From Papilionanthe hookeriana x Papilionanthe teres (lineage: Eukaryota; Streptophyta; Magnoliopsida; Asparagales; Orchidaceae): DNA of 64,000 nt. How positions within the stretch are numbered: the first letter of the stretch is position 1; the number at the start of each line of letters is the position of its first letter. Positions 1-10,735 of this stretch are shown piece by piece. A program made the translations under genes and the position numbers. Below the pieces are notes generated by a model that was not told the origin of the DNA, ran no database searches, and saw nothing but the letters and a program-made list of their open reading frames with translations. Where the stretch lies: positions 95,614,805 to 95,678,804 of the forward strand of contig CM040428.1 of the NCBI GenBank assembly GCA_022702705.1. Reading direction: 5' to 3'.

Positions 1-504
1 AAAATGGCATAAATGGCGGGTCCCAGGGCAAAAATTGCGAAATAAAGAGGTTTCGGGATTTTTTGTATTTAGGCGTCGGCGGTGCTGGATTGGGCACCAG
101 CGGCATCTGGATTGGGCACCGACGGTGCTCTATTTAATTTAATTAGACAAACTCTTTGTATTTGGGCTTTGGCGGTGCCAATTTAATTTTCGGGTCCATA
201 AAATTATTGCAATTTCGATCGTTTCAATGTTACGACATCACATAATTAGCCTCTTTGAGCATCTATTTCATCAATTAAGCATTACAAACATACACACTTA
301 AGCATTCACCATATGAGTTCATCAATCCATAGAACATTAGTGTCCTAAACACACTATGATACTCTAACATTGAAAACCAAAGACAAACACATAATCCAAG
401 AATAATAAGTCCAAACACATACTACAAAGTCATTCAAGCCAACGCTTAGCACACCAAAGTATAATAAAAAAATAATACCAACTACTAAATATAAAGCAGA
501 GACA
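1..504 (-). other. Athila-1 3' untranslated region with GC-rich dyads
   Basis: This is non-coding sequence downstream of the 3' ORF stop. It holds a GC-rich repeat cluster near 71-181 (separate entry) and otherwise AT-rich spacer. A small open frame at 354-620 overlaps the end of the 3' ORF in a wrong frame and is not counted. Confidence 0.6.
71..181. repeat. GC-rich dyad cluster, CGGC-core type, downstream of Athila-1 3' ORF
   Basis: Repeated short words such as GGGCACCGACGGTGCT and GGGCACCAGCGGC stand out in AT-rich surroundings. The same family of words occurs at 1801-1908 and in the family-1 LTRs (8850-8928 and 23325-23435). If the order matches Athila-2, this cluster would sit upstream of a second 3' ORF lying left of the window. 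Confidence 0.6.
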
Positions 505-1590
505 CTACTCATCGTCAGTATTAGTACTATCTTCTCGTCTGATATCTCCCAAAGATTGATGATACACAAATAGATTGTAGCAGGGATGATACGGGAATTC
601 ATCAGTTGAATCCTAATCAATCACAACATTCCTTTTCATCACATTTACCAAACTATCTTCAATTCGCCTAGTGTGATCAAATTGTTCTTTCATTCTCCAA
701 TCTAAGTGATTAAATAAGTCAGAGATATTATTAATAGAATTCATAAGATTTTTTACCTCTTTCTCCAACTTCTTGGTCTTCTTCAAAATCACTTGAGAAC
801 TTTCATGAAAGTAAGCCTGAATAGGTTCTGAACTCTAAGATGGTTGATCTGCAGTGATGTTCATATGATTCTCATCTCCTTTTACCTGAAAGTCATAAAA
901 ATTAGTTGGGTCTATAGGCCTTTAAGGAAGAAACACTTTTTCCCAACTTTCATATGGAACCTGTGACTGGCTGCAAAGAAGAAATCTGCATATTTAGATC
1001 CATGAACAATCAATCCTAATACAAATTTTACACTTATAGTACCATTATCGATCGGTCTTCCAGTTTGAATACAATAATTTAAAATAGTACTTTTCTTTGT
1101 CACTTTGCTAATTTTCATAGTTGGAAGTAATTTTGCAGAAATAAAGTAGTGCCATTGCTTTGACATCAGATTTAAAAATGTAGTAGAAAAACTTACAAAT
1201 CCGTCGTCTCTTATCTCCCAATCTTCACTTTCATCCTTTAAGTAGGGATAAATTTCATTCATGTTGTCTCTTGTCGTATCAAAATTCATATAATGTTAGT
1301 TAGGCACGTTCTCAATCATAAAAAATCATTAATCTTTGAAGAAGCGAATGTTACAAGCATGCTTCTCATATAGACGAATCCTTGGTTGATTCCATGAAGA
1401 ATTGCATAAAACTATTTCACAATAGGAACGACTACAGAGGCAGTAGTGTAGCATAACCCTTCCCAATGCCTATGCTCAATAATCTCTTCTACTCGAGTAC
1501 TTGGAGTATCCATTCCTCGATTTACAAAGCCTCTTTCATTGATAATTCTCCCCTTCATCATCAGTTTTTTTAAATAATCATTGTGCCTCA
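505..1590 (-). pseudogene. Athila-1 3' ORF (env-position, PF20167-like 'putative plant transposon protein'), broken
   Basis: This ORF sits between integrase and the 3' LTR, where Athila elements carry their so-called env-like gene. Readable parts, in order: NERGF, RVEEIIEHRHWEG, then VVVPIVK-stop-FYAIL, resembling the VREFYANL motif of PF20167 proteins; a region resembling VRGK...FS...IN; then the 125-residue open frame at 912-1289 with WHYFISAKLLPT and a following hydrophobic stretch. Next comes a lysine/glutamate-rich, heptad-like region at about 640-800 (LKKTKKLEKEVKNL). The acidic end is NTDDE with its stop at 505-507. At least two frameshifts and several stops break it. I see no signal peptide or convincing transmembrane span, so a real envelope role is doubtful. 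The family name comes from remembered motifs, not a search. Confidence 0.7.
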
Positions 1591-1800
1591 AAATTGATGA
1601 ATTTTAGTTGGTTGAAAACTCTAAATCTCTGGGTTTTTACGAAGTTGGAATCCATTGGATGTGCATTTGGAATGAATACTTTTGTTTTTCAGGAGTTTAG
1701 GGGGTTAACAATATGTTTTGGGAAGTTATTAGGACAAAATCCCACCTAAAACCACAAAAAATTGTAATTTGAAACTCTAAGAACCGTCACCAAACCTTCA

Positions 1801-1908
1801 GCGCCGGCAACACCAGATAGGGCGCCGGCAACACCCAAATCTTGAAATAAGGTGCTGCTCTCTGGAGTAGGGTGCCGACGGTGCTCATTCTGGCGCCGGC
1901 GGCACCGA
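1801..1908. repeat. GC-rich dyad cluster, CGGC-core type, upstream of Athila-1 3' ORF
   Basis: Words such as GGCGCCGGCAACACC (twice), GGTGCCGACGGTGCTC and GGCGCCGGCGGCACC recur at about 25-35 bp spacing. On the minus strand the cluster lies between the integrase end and the 3' ORF start, a promoter-like position. It matches the U3 clusters of the same LTR family. Confidence 0.65.
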
Positions 1909-2318
1909 TGTTCAAAAGTACACCAAACTTTATTTTGGTCCAAAATATTCCAATTCTTCAATACAATTCAATAATTTCCAATCTTTTATGATATTTACGA
2001 ATGAGTAAGACTCAAATATTACTAACTATAAGTACAACAACTAAAAAAAAGCAATCAAACATAATAAAGATAAATATGGGTTCCTCCCACAAAGCGCTTG
2101 GTTTAACGTCGTCAGCTCGACAAACATTCAGATCACTAAACATTAAAACCTCTTTAAAATCTGGTCGATACCCTTCAAAGTATAGTTTTAATCTATGCCC
2201 ATTTTATTTAAATATCTATCCAGTTTTGGGATCCTTAATATCAATAGCTCCAAAAAAAGAAACTCTTATAACAGCTATATCAACAGGTCCTATCCACCTA
2301 GACTTTAGTTTTCCAGAA
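1909..2318. other. Spacer between Athila-1 integrase and 3' ORF
   Basis: AT-rich sequence. The part at about 2060-2318 still reads as the frayed C-terminal end of pol on the minus strand, with stops. Sequence near 2060-2110 (tgggttcctcccacaaagcgc) has a close counterpart in Athila-2 at about 44020-44045. The plus-strand open frame at 2001-2324 is antisense to this region and I do not regard it as a gene. Confidence 0.5.
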
Positions 2319-3480
2319 TTATAATTTCAATCTCATATTATATAGAAAAACTTTATGTCTAGGTTCAAATTTCTTTCTTAATATCATCCGATCATGCCAT
2401 AATTTCATTTTCTCCTTATAAATTCTATCATTATGGTAAGAATCATTTCTAATTTCTTCCGATTCATCCAATTCCAAAATTCTCTTCTCACCTTCATTCT
2501 TCAAGTTAAAATTCAGCTCTTTTATCGCCAATATGCTTTATGCTCCAATTCCATAGGTAAGTGGCAAGTCTTTCCAATTATTAGTCTATAAGAAGACATT
2601 CTGATAGGGGTCTTAAAAGCAATTCTATATGCCCATAATGCAGTATGTAATCTCACGGACCAGTCTAATCAGTGAATATCCATAATTTTCTCCAAAATTC
2701 TTTTAATTTCGCGATTAGACACTTTTGCAAAACCACTAGTCTGCGGATGATAACTAGTAAAGATTCTATGAATAATATTATATTTTCCAACCAATAAATT
2801 AATCCGATTATTTCTAAAATGAAATCCATCATCAGTTATGATCGCTCTTGGCATTCCATATCTTGTAAATATATTTTTTATTAAAAATTTTGAAACACTC
2901 CGAGCATCTCATCTAGGTAAAGCAATTTCTTCGATCCATTTCGAGACATAATCAATAACAACCAATATATATAAATTTCCAAATGAAGGAGTAAATGATC
3001 CCATAAAATCCAATCCCCATACAACAAAGCTCTCAACTTCTAATGTAAAATTTAGAGGCATTTAATTTCTTCTAGAAATATTACCAACTCTCTGACATCG
3101 ATCACATGATTTTATATATCTAAATACATCCCTAAAAAGAGTTATCCAATAAAATCAAAATTGTAAAATCTTATATGCAATTTTATCAGTTCTGAAATAT
3201 CCTCCAAATTCTGAATCACGACAACTCTGAATAATTGATTCAATTTCTTCATATGGCACACATCTTCTAATAATAAGATCCTTACACTGTTTATATAGGT
3301 AGGGCTCATCCTAAAAGTAAAATTTAGCATCATATCAAAATTTATTTTTTTGTTTCCTTGTTAAATCACATGGCAAAATATCACTTACTATATAATTCAC
3401 AATATCAGCATACCAAGGCAAATTCCTTTCCTTAATGCCATAAAGTTGCTCATCAGGGAAAGTTTCTGTAATTTCCTTCT
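2319..3480 (-). pseudogene. pol: Athila-1 integrase, broken
   Basis: Retroviral-type integrase, which would join element cDNA to chromosomal DNA in the nucleus. The zinc-binding part reads SCDRCQRVGN near 3070-3100. The catalytic core has GLDFMGSF near 3000, VSKWIEEIALP near 2930, and TDDGFHF near 2830 (usually SDxGxHF). The third catalytic position, usually SYHPQTxGxAEVSNREIK, reads GFAKVSNREIK near 2720, so the DDE glutamate is a lysine. The C-terminal domain (FALWAYR-like, LPMELEHKAYW, KLWHDR) runs to 2319. In-frame stops lie between segments. The open frames at 2669-2854 and 2319-2531 are the best preserved pieces. Confidence 0.85.
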
Positions 3481-4030
3481 CAAATTCAAATAGTTTATAA
3501 TACTTCATTCTAGATAGATGGTTAGCAATTTGATTATGAGTTCATTTTCTATCAACTATCATAAAGTCAAATTCTTGTATTAGAAGTATTCATCTAATTA
3601 ATCTTGGTTTCACATCCTTCTTTTGCATTAAATATTTGATAGCTGAATGGATTGTATGCACTATGTATTTAGTTCCAATCAGATGTCTAAACTTTTCAAT
3701 ACAATACATAGTAGCTAATAATTCTCTTTCTGTAGTTGTATAATTAATCTAAGCTTCATTAAGAGTTTTACTAGCATAATAAATAACCTTGAACATTTTA
3801 TCATACCTTTACCCTAAAGCAACTCCAATCACAAAATCACTAGCATCACACATAAGTTCAAATGGTTTCTCCCAATCAGGTGAAACAATTGTAGAGGCAG
3901 TGATTAGTTTTTCTTTTAATAGTTCAAAGGCATTTAAACATTCTTCATTAAAATCAAATTTCTTATCTTTTTCTAAAATTTGGCACAAAGGTTTAGTAAT
4001 TTTTGAAAAATGATTAATATAATGCCCGTA
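3481..4030 (-). pseudogene. pol: Athila-1 RNase H, broken
   Basis: The RNase H domain of pol degrades the RNA strand of the RNA-DNA hybrid. Minus-strand reading gives KPFELMCDASDFVIGVAL near 3830-3880, with the first catalytic Asp. YASKTLNEA and NYTTTEKELLA follow near 3720-3780, with the Glu of the active site, then NHLSRM near 3515. Several stops interrupt it. The plus-strand open frame at 3789-4013 is its antisense shadow. Confidence 0.8.
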
Positions 4031-4740
4031 AAATCCAGCATGTCCTAAGAAACTTTTTACCCTCTCACTATAGTAGGAGGTGGTAATTTCTTAATAATCT
4101 GAATTTTTGTATGGTCAACCTCCATACCAAGTTCAGAAATTTTATGCCTATGTACAATCTCTCCTACAACCATAAATTGACATTTTTTCCAATTTATAAC
4201 TAAATTTGTTTTCTCTCTAAGATCCAAAAATTTCTCTAAGTCATTAAAAAAATATGTTAAATGAAGTTCCAAATACAGAAAAATTATCTATAAATACTTC
4301 TATTCCAATATCAATCAGATTACTAAAAATAGACATCATACATCTTTGAAACGTTACAGGTGCATTACATAATCCAAAGGGCATTCTTCTAAAAGAAAAA
4401 GTTCCATAAGGGATAGTAAATGTAGTCTTTTCTTAATCCTCAGGAGCAATGAGTATTTGATGATAACCAATATATCCATCCACAAAGCAATAGTACATGT
4501 GTTCGACAAGTATATCCAACATTGGATCTAGAAAAGGAAGAGGAAAGTGATCTTTCCTAGTGGCGACATTTAATTTTCTATAATCAATACAAATTCAACA
4601 GCCACTCATCCTTTCTTAGGGACACAATGAATTGGGCTTACTCAAGCACTGTCTAAAATTGGATAAATAATTCCAGCATCAAGCCATTTTAAAATTTCCT
4701 TCTTAAATACTTCATTCATCATTGTATTTAATCTTCTTTG
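4031..4740 (-). pseudogene. pol: Athila-1 reverse transcriptase, catalytic motif lost
   Basis: Minus-strand reading shows LPFGLCNAP-type text (MPFGLCNAPVTFQRCMM) near 4340-4390, and FVDGYIGYHQI near 4480 keeps the first catalytic Asp. The core motif usually read as FMDDFSVFG is FIDNFSVFG near 4290, so the second Asp of the YxDD box is Asn. The thumb region (NLVINWKKCQFMV) follows in the open frame 4057-4272, in a different frame, which shows a frameshift. The enzyme cannot be active. Confidence 0.85.
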
Positions 4741-5198
4741 CAGATCAGCTCTAGGTTTATGTTGTTCATCCAACAAATTCTATGCATACAGATCGAAGGA
4801 CTGATTCCTTTAATATCGGCTAAGGTCCAACTAAAAGTCTTTTTGTATCTTTTTAAAGTATCCAATAATTTTTGCTCTTGATTTTCATTCAAATCTGAAG
4901 ATACAATAATTGGTAAGGTAGATGATTCTCCTAAAAACATGTATTTCAAATGATTAGGAAGAATTTTCATTTCAAGTTCATGAGATTTTATAATAGATGG
5001 AATTAAACTTTTATCATCATATTTCATAGTATCCAACATTTCAAATCTTTCCCGAACATAGTCTAAATCTTCATTCTTCATATCATGAAAATCATCTTCA
5101 ATTTCTTTATCATCCTCACATTTCAAATTTTCATATTCTATTTTATCTTCAAACATTTCTTTAAAATGATCATCTCTTAAATAATCACAGATTTCCAT
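4728..5198 (-). pseudogene. pol: Athila-1 pol segment between protease and RT
   Basis: An open stretch of 156 codons leads into RT. It ends with FSWTLADIKGISPSICMHRI, a sequence very characteristic of the Athila pol region just before the RT fingers. The N-terminal half is acidic (DDKEIEDDFHDM). It lies downstream of the protease piece at 5209-5520 in pol order and runs into RT with a frame change near 4728. Confidence 0.8.
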
Positions 5199-5208
5199 TC
5201 GGAAGTAG

Positions 5209-5773
5209 TCACCATATTTTTTCTATTGAGGGATATTTTATAGATTTCAAAATATTAAATGTCACCTCTTGATTATTAACTCTCATAAATAATTCCCCTT
5301 TTTTATTATCAACCATAGCTCTTTCAGTAGCAAGGAATGGTCGTCCCAAAATAATTGAAATTTCTTTATCTTCCTCCATATCTAATACAATAAAATCCAC
5401 AGGAATGATAAATTTATCCACCTTCACTAATACATCTTCCACAACTACTTTAGGATAAGTAATGGAACGATCAGCTAACTGAAGAGTTACAGAAGTAGGT
5501 GAAATTTCTTCTATTCCCAAAAAAATTGAAAGTTGATAAAGGCATAAGGTTAATACTAGCTTCTAGATCACATAAAGCTCTTTCAAAAACTTTTTCTCCT
5601 ATAGCACATGGGATAGTGAAATTACCAGGGTCTTCAAGTCTTTTGGAAAATCCGCTAATTGTAATAGTCACGTGATCTATGAACTTTCTTTTCCTTTTAA
5701 GAATATCCTTCATAAACTTCGCATAATCAGACATCTGTTCTAATGCTTCAACAAAGAGAATATTTACCATCAA
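5209..5773 (-). pseudogene. pol: Athila-1 retropepsin-type aspartic protease, broken
   Basis: Protease domain that would cut the Gag-Pol polyprotein. The active-site segment reads ALCDLEASINLMPLS (usually CDLGASINLMPLS), so the Gly of the D-x-G triad is Glu. The second half has FIVLDMEED and ILGRPFLAT, hallmark retropepsin text. The two halves lie in different frames (5471-5773 and 5209-5520), which overlap by about 50 bp and mark a frameshift near 5500. Confidence 0.85.
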
Positions 5774-5833
5774 TTTCTTAAGGATTTCTAAAAATTTCGT
5801 AAATTAGTTATCCTTATTTTGTTTTTTCATTCT

Positions 5834-6628
5834 TTAAGGAAAAATTGGTGGTGGTTTTTCTACAGTAATTTTCATTGGTTCAAGCGGACATTCTAAGTCC
5901 GGATATATTTTATCAGTTCCTTTTTCAATTTCCACCTTCTCATTCTCAGTTTCAACTTCTTTTTGCACTCTCATTTCTAGTTCTTTTCCACTCCTTAATT
6001 GAATAGCCTTAAGTTGCTTTTTATTTTGATCTTTTGGATTAATCTCAACATTACTGGGAAGAGTTCCTGAAGGTCTTTTATTAAGCACAGTAAAAATATG
6101 TCCTAATTGATTTTCAATGTTCTTAATCACAACACCCTGAGTTTGTACATGATTAGCCATATTTAAAATTAATTCTTCAGTACAGAACTTCTTTTCCTTA
6201 AATTGTGGGTTACTATTAAAATTTGGAGGATAAGAAGGTCTATAGTTTATGTTTCCTTGGTAGTTTAAATTTCTTACCGGGTTCACAAAATTGTTTTCCC
6301 ATTGCGGGTTAACAACATTGTTATTATTCCAGTTAAAATTAGAATGATTCTTCTTACCAGGATTATTATAATTTGAATAAGGATTGTTAGGTCTATTACT
6401 CACAGCATTTAAGTTCTCATATGGTGTTTGAGATTCTATTATCTGTTCTAATGAATTTTCCTCTAACACTGGGGGTGTTTGAGAATAATTCATTCCATAT
6501 TGATCTATTTTCTTCGAAGGGGCAGAAATTTGAGGGAATATCATAGTTATAGCATCAAAATCATGAATACTAGCTACTCTCTTAAGATTTACCCATTTAG
6601 AGGGCCATTGAAAATTATTAGTAGACAT
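5834..6628 (-). pseudogene. gag: Athila-1 C-terminal gag and gag-protease linker
   Basis: A 264-codon open frame. It is asparagine-rich (repeated NN, YSNYNNPG, NFNWNNNN), then KKFCTEELILNMANHVQTQ, then LRSGKELE and the proline-rich KPPPIFP. That order is the usual Athila linker between the gag capsid part and protease. The start at 6628 only marks where the frame opens; the true gag start is at 7226. The linker is cut by one stop at 5834 and continues in the protease. Confidence 0.8.
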
Positions 6629-6639
6629 CTATTAGCGAA

Positions 6640-7226
6640 TATGCTTCATCAAAAGGTTTTGACATTAATGATCCACCAGAAGCATCATCTATAATTGATC
6701 TAAGAGATCCCACTAATCCATTATAAAATGTTTGAATTATTAACAAATCTGATAAAGCATGATGTGGACACTTCTTATGGAGAACATTAAATCTTTCCCA
6801 AGCTTCATATATTTATTCTCCTTCAAATTGACCAGAAGATGCAATATCTTTTCTTAGCTTAGTAGTTCTTGATGGAGGAAAATATTTTGACCAAAATTTT
6901 TGTGAAAGTTCCCCCCAAGTTCTGATAGATCTAGGTGCTAACAAATTTAACGATGCCTTAGTTTTATCCCTTAATGAAAAAGGAAAAATTTTAAGTCTGA
7001 CAGCATCATTCGACACTCTAACATATTTAAAAGTAGCACACAGTTCTAGAAAACTAGCGATATGCAAATTGGGATCTTCATTAGGTGTCCCTCCAAATTG
7101 ATTGTTTTGTATCATTTGGATAATAACAAATTTAAGCTCAAATGAATTAGCAGCAACATCAGGATTTTGGATAGTTAAGTTAATTTCATCTGCTGTTGGT
7201 CTTAGTGTATTTTGATTGTTCACCAT
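6640..7226 (-). pseudogene. gag: Athila-1 gag, capsid-like domain
   Basis: Gag structural protein. From the ATG at 7226: MVNNQNTLRP, then FELKFVIIQMIQNNQFGG, EDPNLHIASFLELC, RLKIFPFSLRDKTKASLNLL, TWGELSQKFWSKYFPP and LRKDIASSGQFEGE. This is textbook Athila gag. An in-frame stop follows at about 6810. Coding-like text continues in the same frame (YEAWERFN, CPHHAL, GGSLMSKPFDEAYSLI) to about 6640, where the frame shifts into the linker. Confidence 0.9.
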
Positions 7227-7444
7227 TTTGTGAGGATTTTCAAAATTTTTTTATTATTTTTGAAATTTTCTAATAGTATGCTCTAATTCTGAATTGTAAG
7301 ATACTAAACCTATGGATCCAATCCTACGCATATAAAGTCACACAAAACACACTAAAAACGTAAGAAAAAGCACACACATAATTGCAAATTACAAAGTAAA
7401 GGTTTTTAAATACTACATTTTAAACAGTTACCGTTTTATACCTT
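7227..7444 (-). other. Athila-1 leader between primer site and gag
   Basis: Short AT-rich untranslated leader between the primer-binding site and the gag ATG. Packaging signals would be expected here, but I can identify none. Confidence 0.6.
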
Positions 7445-7461
7445 CCCCGACAACGACGCCA
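7445..7461 (-). promoter_or_regulatory. Primer-binding site of Athila-1 (tRNA-Asp type)
   Basis: The plus strand reads ccccgacaacgacgcca, 15 of 17 bases equal to the 3' end of plant tRNA-Asp(GUC) including CCA. On the element strand this is the site where minus-strand DNA synthesis is primed. It lies 6 bp from the LTR edge (TG at 7468-7469). Confidence 0.9.
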
Positions 7462-7467
7462 AAAACA

Positions 7468-9109
7468 TGGATTGAGGTCAGGTGCACTGCCTCTAACGTA
7501 AATATTCAATGGATAATATCAGTTCAGTTTCACAATAAGATCAATTTAATAATTAGATAGTCACTCATATATGCAAGTATACATATCGTTCAAGTAATAC
7601 AGGGCTCTAGTGGAGTTCTAGTTATTGATCCCATGAGGAAGGTAGAAACTTATCAAAATATATTTAAGCTTTGAAATCCAATACTCAATTCAAATTGCAA
7701 GTTCAAGTACTATTTAAGTTGCTAGTGCAAAGATAACTACGACAAAATTAACTAAAATTACTTTCTAAATTTCTGAACAGGATTAACTAACATACACTAA
7801 GTTTTGTATTGAAATGTTCTAATATGGAAAAGTATCTTTCCTCTTGCAATTTCTTTGTGATGAGTGATTGATATAGATTGATAATGAATTTGTATTGCGC
7901 CAAATATAAGCAATTATATTCTTTACCCTCGTCAAAGTACCCCCTCTTCCAAGTATGAAAAGAACATTGGCAAATCCTAGGCTTAGTCACTAAATATAAG
8001 GTTAGAATGGGAGGATACTGGCTCTCACTTAAGAGCTCCCACTTCCCTTGACTTGAAGGCTAACCCTAGCTTTAGTGACCAATCTTTAGGACCAAATTGG
8101 GGATTTCAGCCTGTCACTCTAAAATCTCCAATTCGACGCCCATCAAACCATGTTTTCCTATTTATTTGCACTCAATTCCCATGAACTACGCAACTCATTC
8201 ATGGACATTGAATGAATTCTCCACTATGTTGTAGAACACTTAGTCATTTCGGATTGAATGTTTCACAACAAATTTTAACAATTCGATTGCCAAATCGAAG
8301 ACTAAATAAAGTTCAAAGTGAACAATCATCACAATTTCTTAACATTTTTATGGCACATCAAATCTACATCAACACTTCACCACATCACATTGCAAGAAGA
8401 AAGACAAGGAAATCTACTCAGAATTCATGAGGAAGATACAACAAAATATGTATTATATATATAAGCAAAGGCATACAAACCACAAAAGTAAATATAACTT
8501 ATCTCAATTTCTTTGACAAGAAAGTCCCTTGATGTTCCTTTGAATCCTTTTCTCTTTTCTCTATAACACTCAATTCTCTATTTAGAATAGTAAGGAAGAA
8601 GCAAACTCTCACTTTCCTCCTTCTCCTACATACTTTAGATAAGAATCCCTCACAAAACAAGTTTTCTACACACTTACCACACTCTCTCCACAAACCATAA
8701 CACACTCTCCTCACTCTCTTTTAATTCATTCCCACTCCTCTCTCTCTTTCTTTGCATCCAAATCTTTTTGAAAAAGTTTAGAAATGAATTCCCCAAGAGT
8801 TTCTTCAAGCAACCTTTCAAAAATCATCAAAATACATTGAATTTGACTTCCACCGACATTGGGCGCCGGCAGCGTTGGGTCGCTATTTAATTTCTGAATT
8901 CTCTGGAATTGGACGCCTGCGGCGCCTGAAGGCTGTTTTCTCCATTTTGTCTCATTTTGCTCCAAATTCGTTCCTTTTTGCTTCCTTTTGCTCCAATCAC
9001 CTAAAATCATCTACAATAAAACATGAAGAATACCTTCCTTTAAAGTGCAATATCACCAAAAGAGGGTAAAAATTATATAGTTAAAATCTAACATATTTTT
9101 GGTGCATCA
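7468..9109 (-). repeat. Athila-1 5' LTR (family 1), 1642 bp
   Basis: The LTR starts TGG on the plus strand just beyond the primer site and ends GGTGCATCA (minus: TGATGCACC), the usual Athila LTR terminus. It shares long homology, in inverted orientation, with the solo LTR 22948-24860, for example around 8030-8200 and 24140-24330. It carries a conserved box at 9033-9057 (ccttcctttaaagtgcaatatca) found in all Athila LTRs here, and a GC-rich dyad cluster at 8850-8928. Small open frames inside (7787-9069) are not genes. Confidence 0.88.
8850..8928. repeat. GC-rich dyad cluster in Athila-1 LTR U3
   Basis: GGGCGCCGGCAGCG and GGACGCCTGCGGCGCC lie about 180-260 bp inside the U3 end. They match the internal clusters of the same element at 71-181 and 1801-1908. 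Confidence 0.65.
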
Positions 9110-9405
9110 ATTAACAGATTTTTTCAAAATTCTTTTATTTTCACGATTGGATAAATCAACCAAACCACAGTCCGAGGATGATAAGAAGTAACAATTTTAT
9201 GGATGATATGATATTTTTTTACTAGTTTCTCCATTATTACATTTCTAAAATGACTTCACCCATAAGTTATGATTATTCTTGGAATTCCCAATCTACAAAA
9301 TATGTTCTTTCTTAAAACTTTGCAACACTTCGAGCATCAGATCGAGGTAAAGCAACAACTTCTATCCATTTATATACATAGTCTACTACTATTAATATGT
9401 ATAGC
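9110..9405 (-). pseudogene. pol: Athila integrase fragment (older element)
   Basis: This segment aligns with the Athila-1 integrase core at about 2690-2960. Minus-strand reading shows YHP, then in a shifted frame GLVDLSNRENKRI, and further upstream the remains of the VSKW-type segment. Athila-1's LTR terminus abuts it at 9109/9110. On the right it changes to Tat-A sequence near 9405 (the switch lies within about 9395-9415). It is therefore a remnant of an older Athila trapped between two later events. Confidence 0.8.
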
Positions 9406-9501
9406 AACAACGTCTATCTCTTCTATTGGTTGATCTTCAAATTCTTCTTGGATGTCCACACAATCTTCTTCTAGCTAACTAGTAACAAACATGCAAAATC
9501 G

Positions 9502-9942
9502 CTAGTCATCGAAAGGTCCGATCTTACCGAACCCATGACATTCTTTCAAGTTGAGTTTCTTTCCTTTTGTATTCCATAATTTTTCGATCGATTGTAACTT
9601 ATCTTTTGGCATTTGCTTTGGCACATATCCTTGTTGAATTAACTTTTGTACACATGGCGAAAAGTAACCAAATGGTAATTCCATTAATTCATTAGAGTTA
9701 TTTTCTTCAAGAATTATACAAGGTTCAGATGTAGAAGGAGAAGCTTTATAAAACTTGATCGGTTTAAAACCATCATTATGAACTTCCTTTACTTCCATAC
9801 TCTCAATCCTTTGAGGATGGATCAGATTTAGGGTCATTGCTTGAACATAATGATTAATCTGATCATGCATTGATTCATATTCATCCATTTCTATGTCATC
9901 CATAGAAATCTCAAACTGAGGCTTCTTCTGAATTATCATCAT
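9502..9942 (-). pseudogene. pol: Tat-A linker between protease and RT
   Basis: A 146-codon open stretch. It contains DIEMDEYESMHDQINHY, then ELPFGYFSPCVQKLIQQGYVP, then LNLKECHGFGKIGPFDD. The same linker is found, more decayed, in Tat-C at about 52170-52620. I know of no enzymatic role for this part of Tat polyproteins. Reading upstream towards 9945-10140 shows glycine/arginine-rich coding text with stops. Confidence 0.7.
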
Positions 9943-10144
9943 TATTTATTTATCTTCTTCGGAGCTTCCTTCTATCAATGCTGGTCGTTGGTTTCGTCTG
10001 TTCAAAAATCTGGTGAGTTCTTCCTCGACCACGTCCGTAGCCTCGACCTCGGATGCGTGGGCTAAAAGAACCTCCACCAACTTGTCGTGAAGGAGCAGTG
10101 AGAGATTGTTGAACTGGAGCTGTATGGTCCCATTCTCATAGTTC

Positions 10145-10735
10145 TTATGAATCTTTGATTTTACTTGTCACAATTTCTCTTGAAAGTATTATTTTCTTTA
10201 GGGGAGCGTAGTAGGCGGTGTCTTTGTGCATGCCTACTTCATGTGTTGAGAAAGGCTGTAAGGCTCCCTTAATGCAATATTCATGTCTGTCCTTGTAGTA
10301 CTTGATGCATTGGTGAAGCGATGATGGGACCATGTTGTACTCATGAAGCCATGGCCGACCAAGTAGGATATTGAACGATGTATCCGCATCGATGACATGG
10401 AATTTTGCAGTTGTTACAAGATTTTGAACTTTCTTTTGTAGCGTTATAGATCCGAGGGCTCTTTTTCCTTCCTGGTTAAATCCTCTTAGCATCATCTTAT
10501 CCATAGAAAGTTCTCGGGCATCGATGTCCAAGTAGGCTAGCGTCCGTAGACTCATTATGTTGAGCGACGCTCCAGGATGTACCAACACTCTGGAAAGTAT
10601 GAAGCTACCGATGATGATGGAAATGTAAAGGGGACGGTTGTGATCGGCCGTACCGAGTAGCAAATCTTCATTGGTAAAGGTTACGCTTGGATGTTCTTTC
10701 AAAGTGCAAACTCCATCTGAGGATGTGATAGCCAA
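10145..10735 (-). pseudogene. pol: Tat-A retropepsin-type protease, active-site Asp lost
   Basis: The 196-codon open frame is the best preserved piece of Tat-A. It contains DLLLGTADHNRPLYIS, then RVLVHPGASLNIMSLRTL, where the catalytic VDxGAS motif has His for Asp. FHVIDADTSFNILLGRPWLH, the second retropepsin signature, follows. The C-terminal part (CIKGALQPFSTHEV) continues into the linker. Tat-C carries the homologous domain at 52811-53524. An open frame with a dead active site suggests decay after transposition stopped. Confidence 0.85.

Larger units (their letters stand above)
1..9109 (-). mobile_element. Athila-1: Athila-lineage Ty3/gypsy retrotransposon, 3' end outside window
   Basis: Read on the minus strand, the order is 5' LTR (7468-9109), tRNA-Asp-type primer site, gag, protease, RT, RNase H, integrase, then an extra 3' ORF. 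That order, the primer tRNA and the gag sequence are typical of the plant Athila lineage. The polypurine tract and 3' LTR are not reached; in Athila-2 about 1.35 kb separates the 3' ORF stop from the LTR, so here they should lie just left of the window. All coding parts carry stops and frameshifts. On the right the element ends at the LTR CA (9108-9109) and abuts integrase sequence of another Athila, so it inserted into an older relative. Confidence 0.9.

Noticed and set aside
2001..2324. Plus-strand open frame of 107 codons
   Set aside because: Antisense to the Athila-1 pol tail; no motif, and the minus strand is the coding direction there.
8850..8928. GC dyads as second primer-binding sites because they contain GGCGCC like the tRNA-Asp primer site
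   Set aside because: Only a six-base word is shared, the family-2 and family-3 clusters lack the rest of the tRNA match, and the position in U3 does not fit priming.
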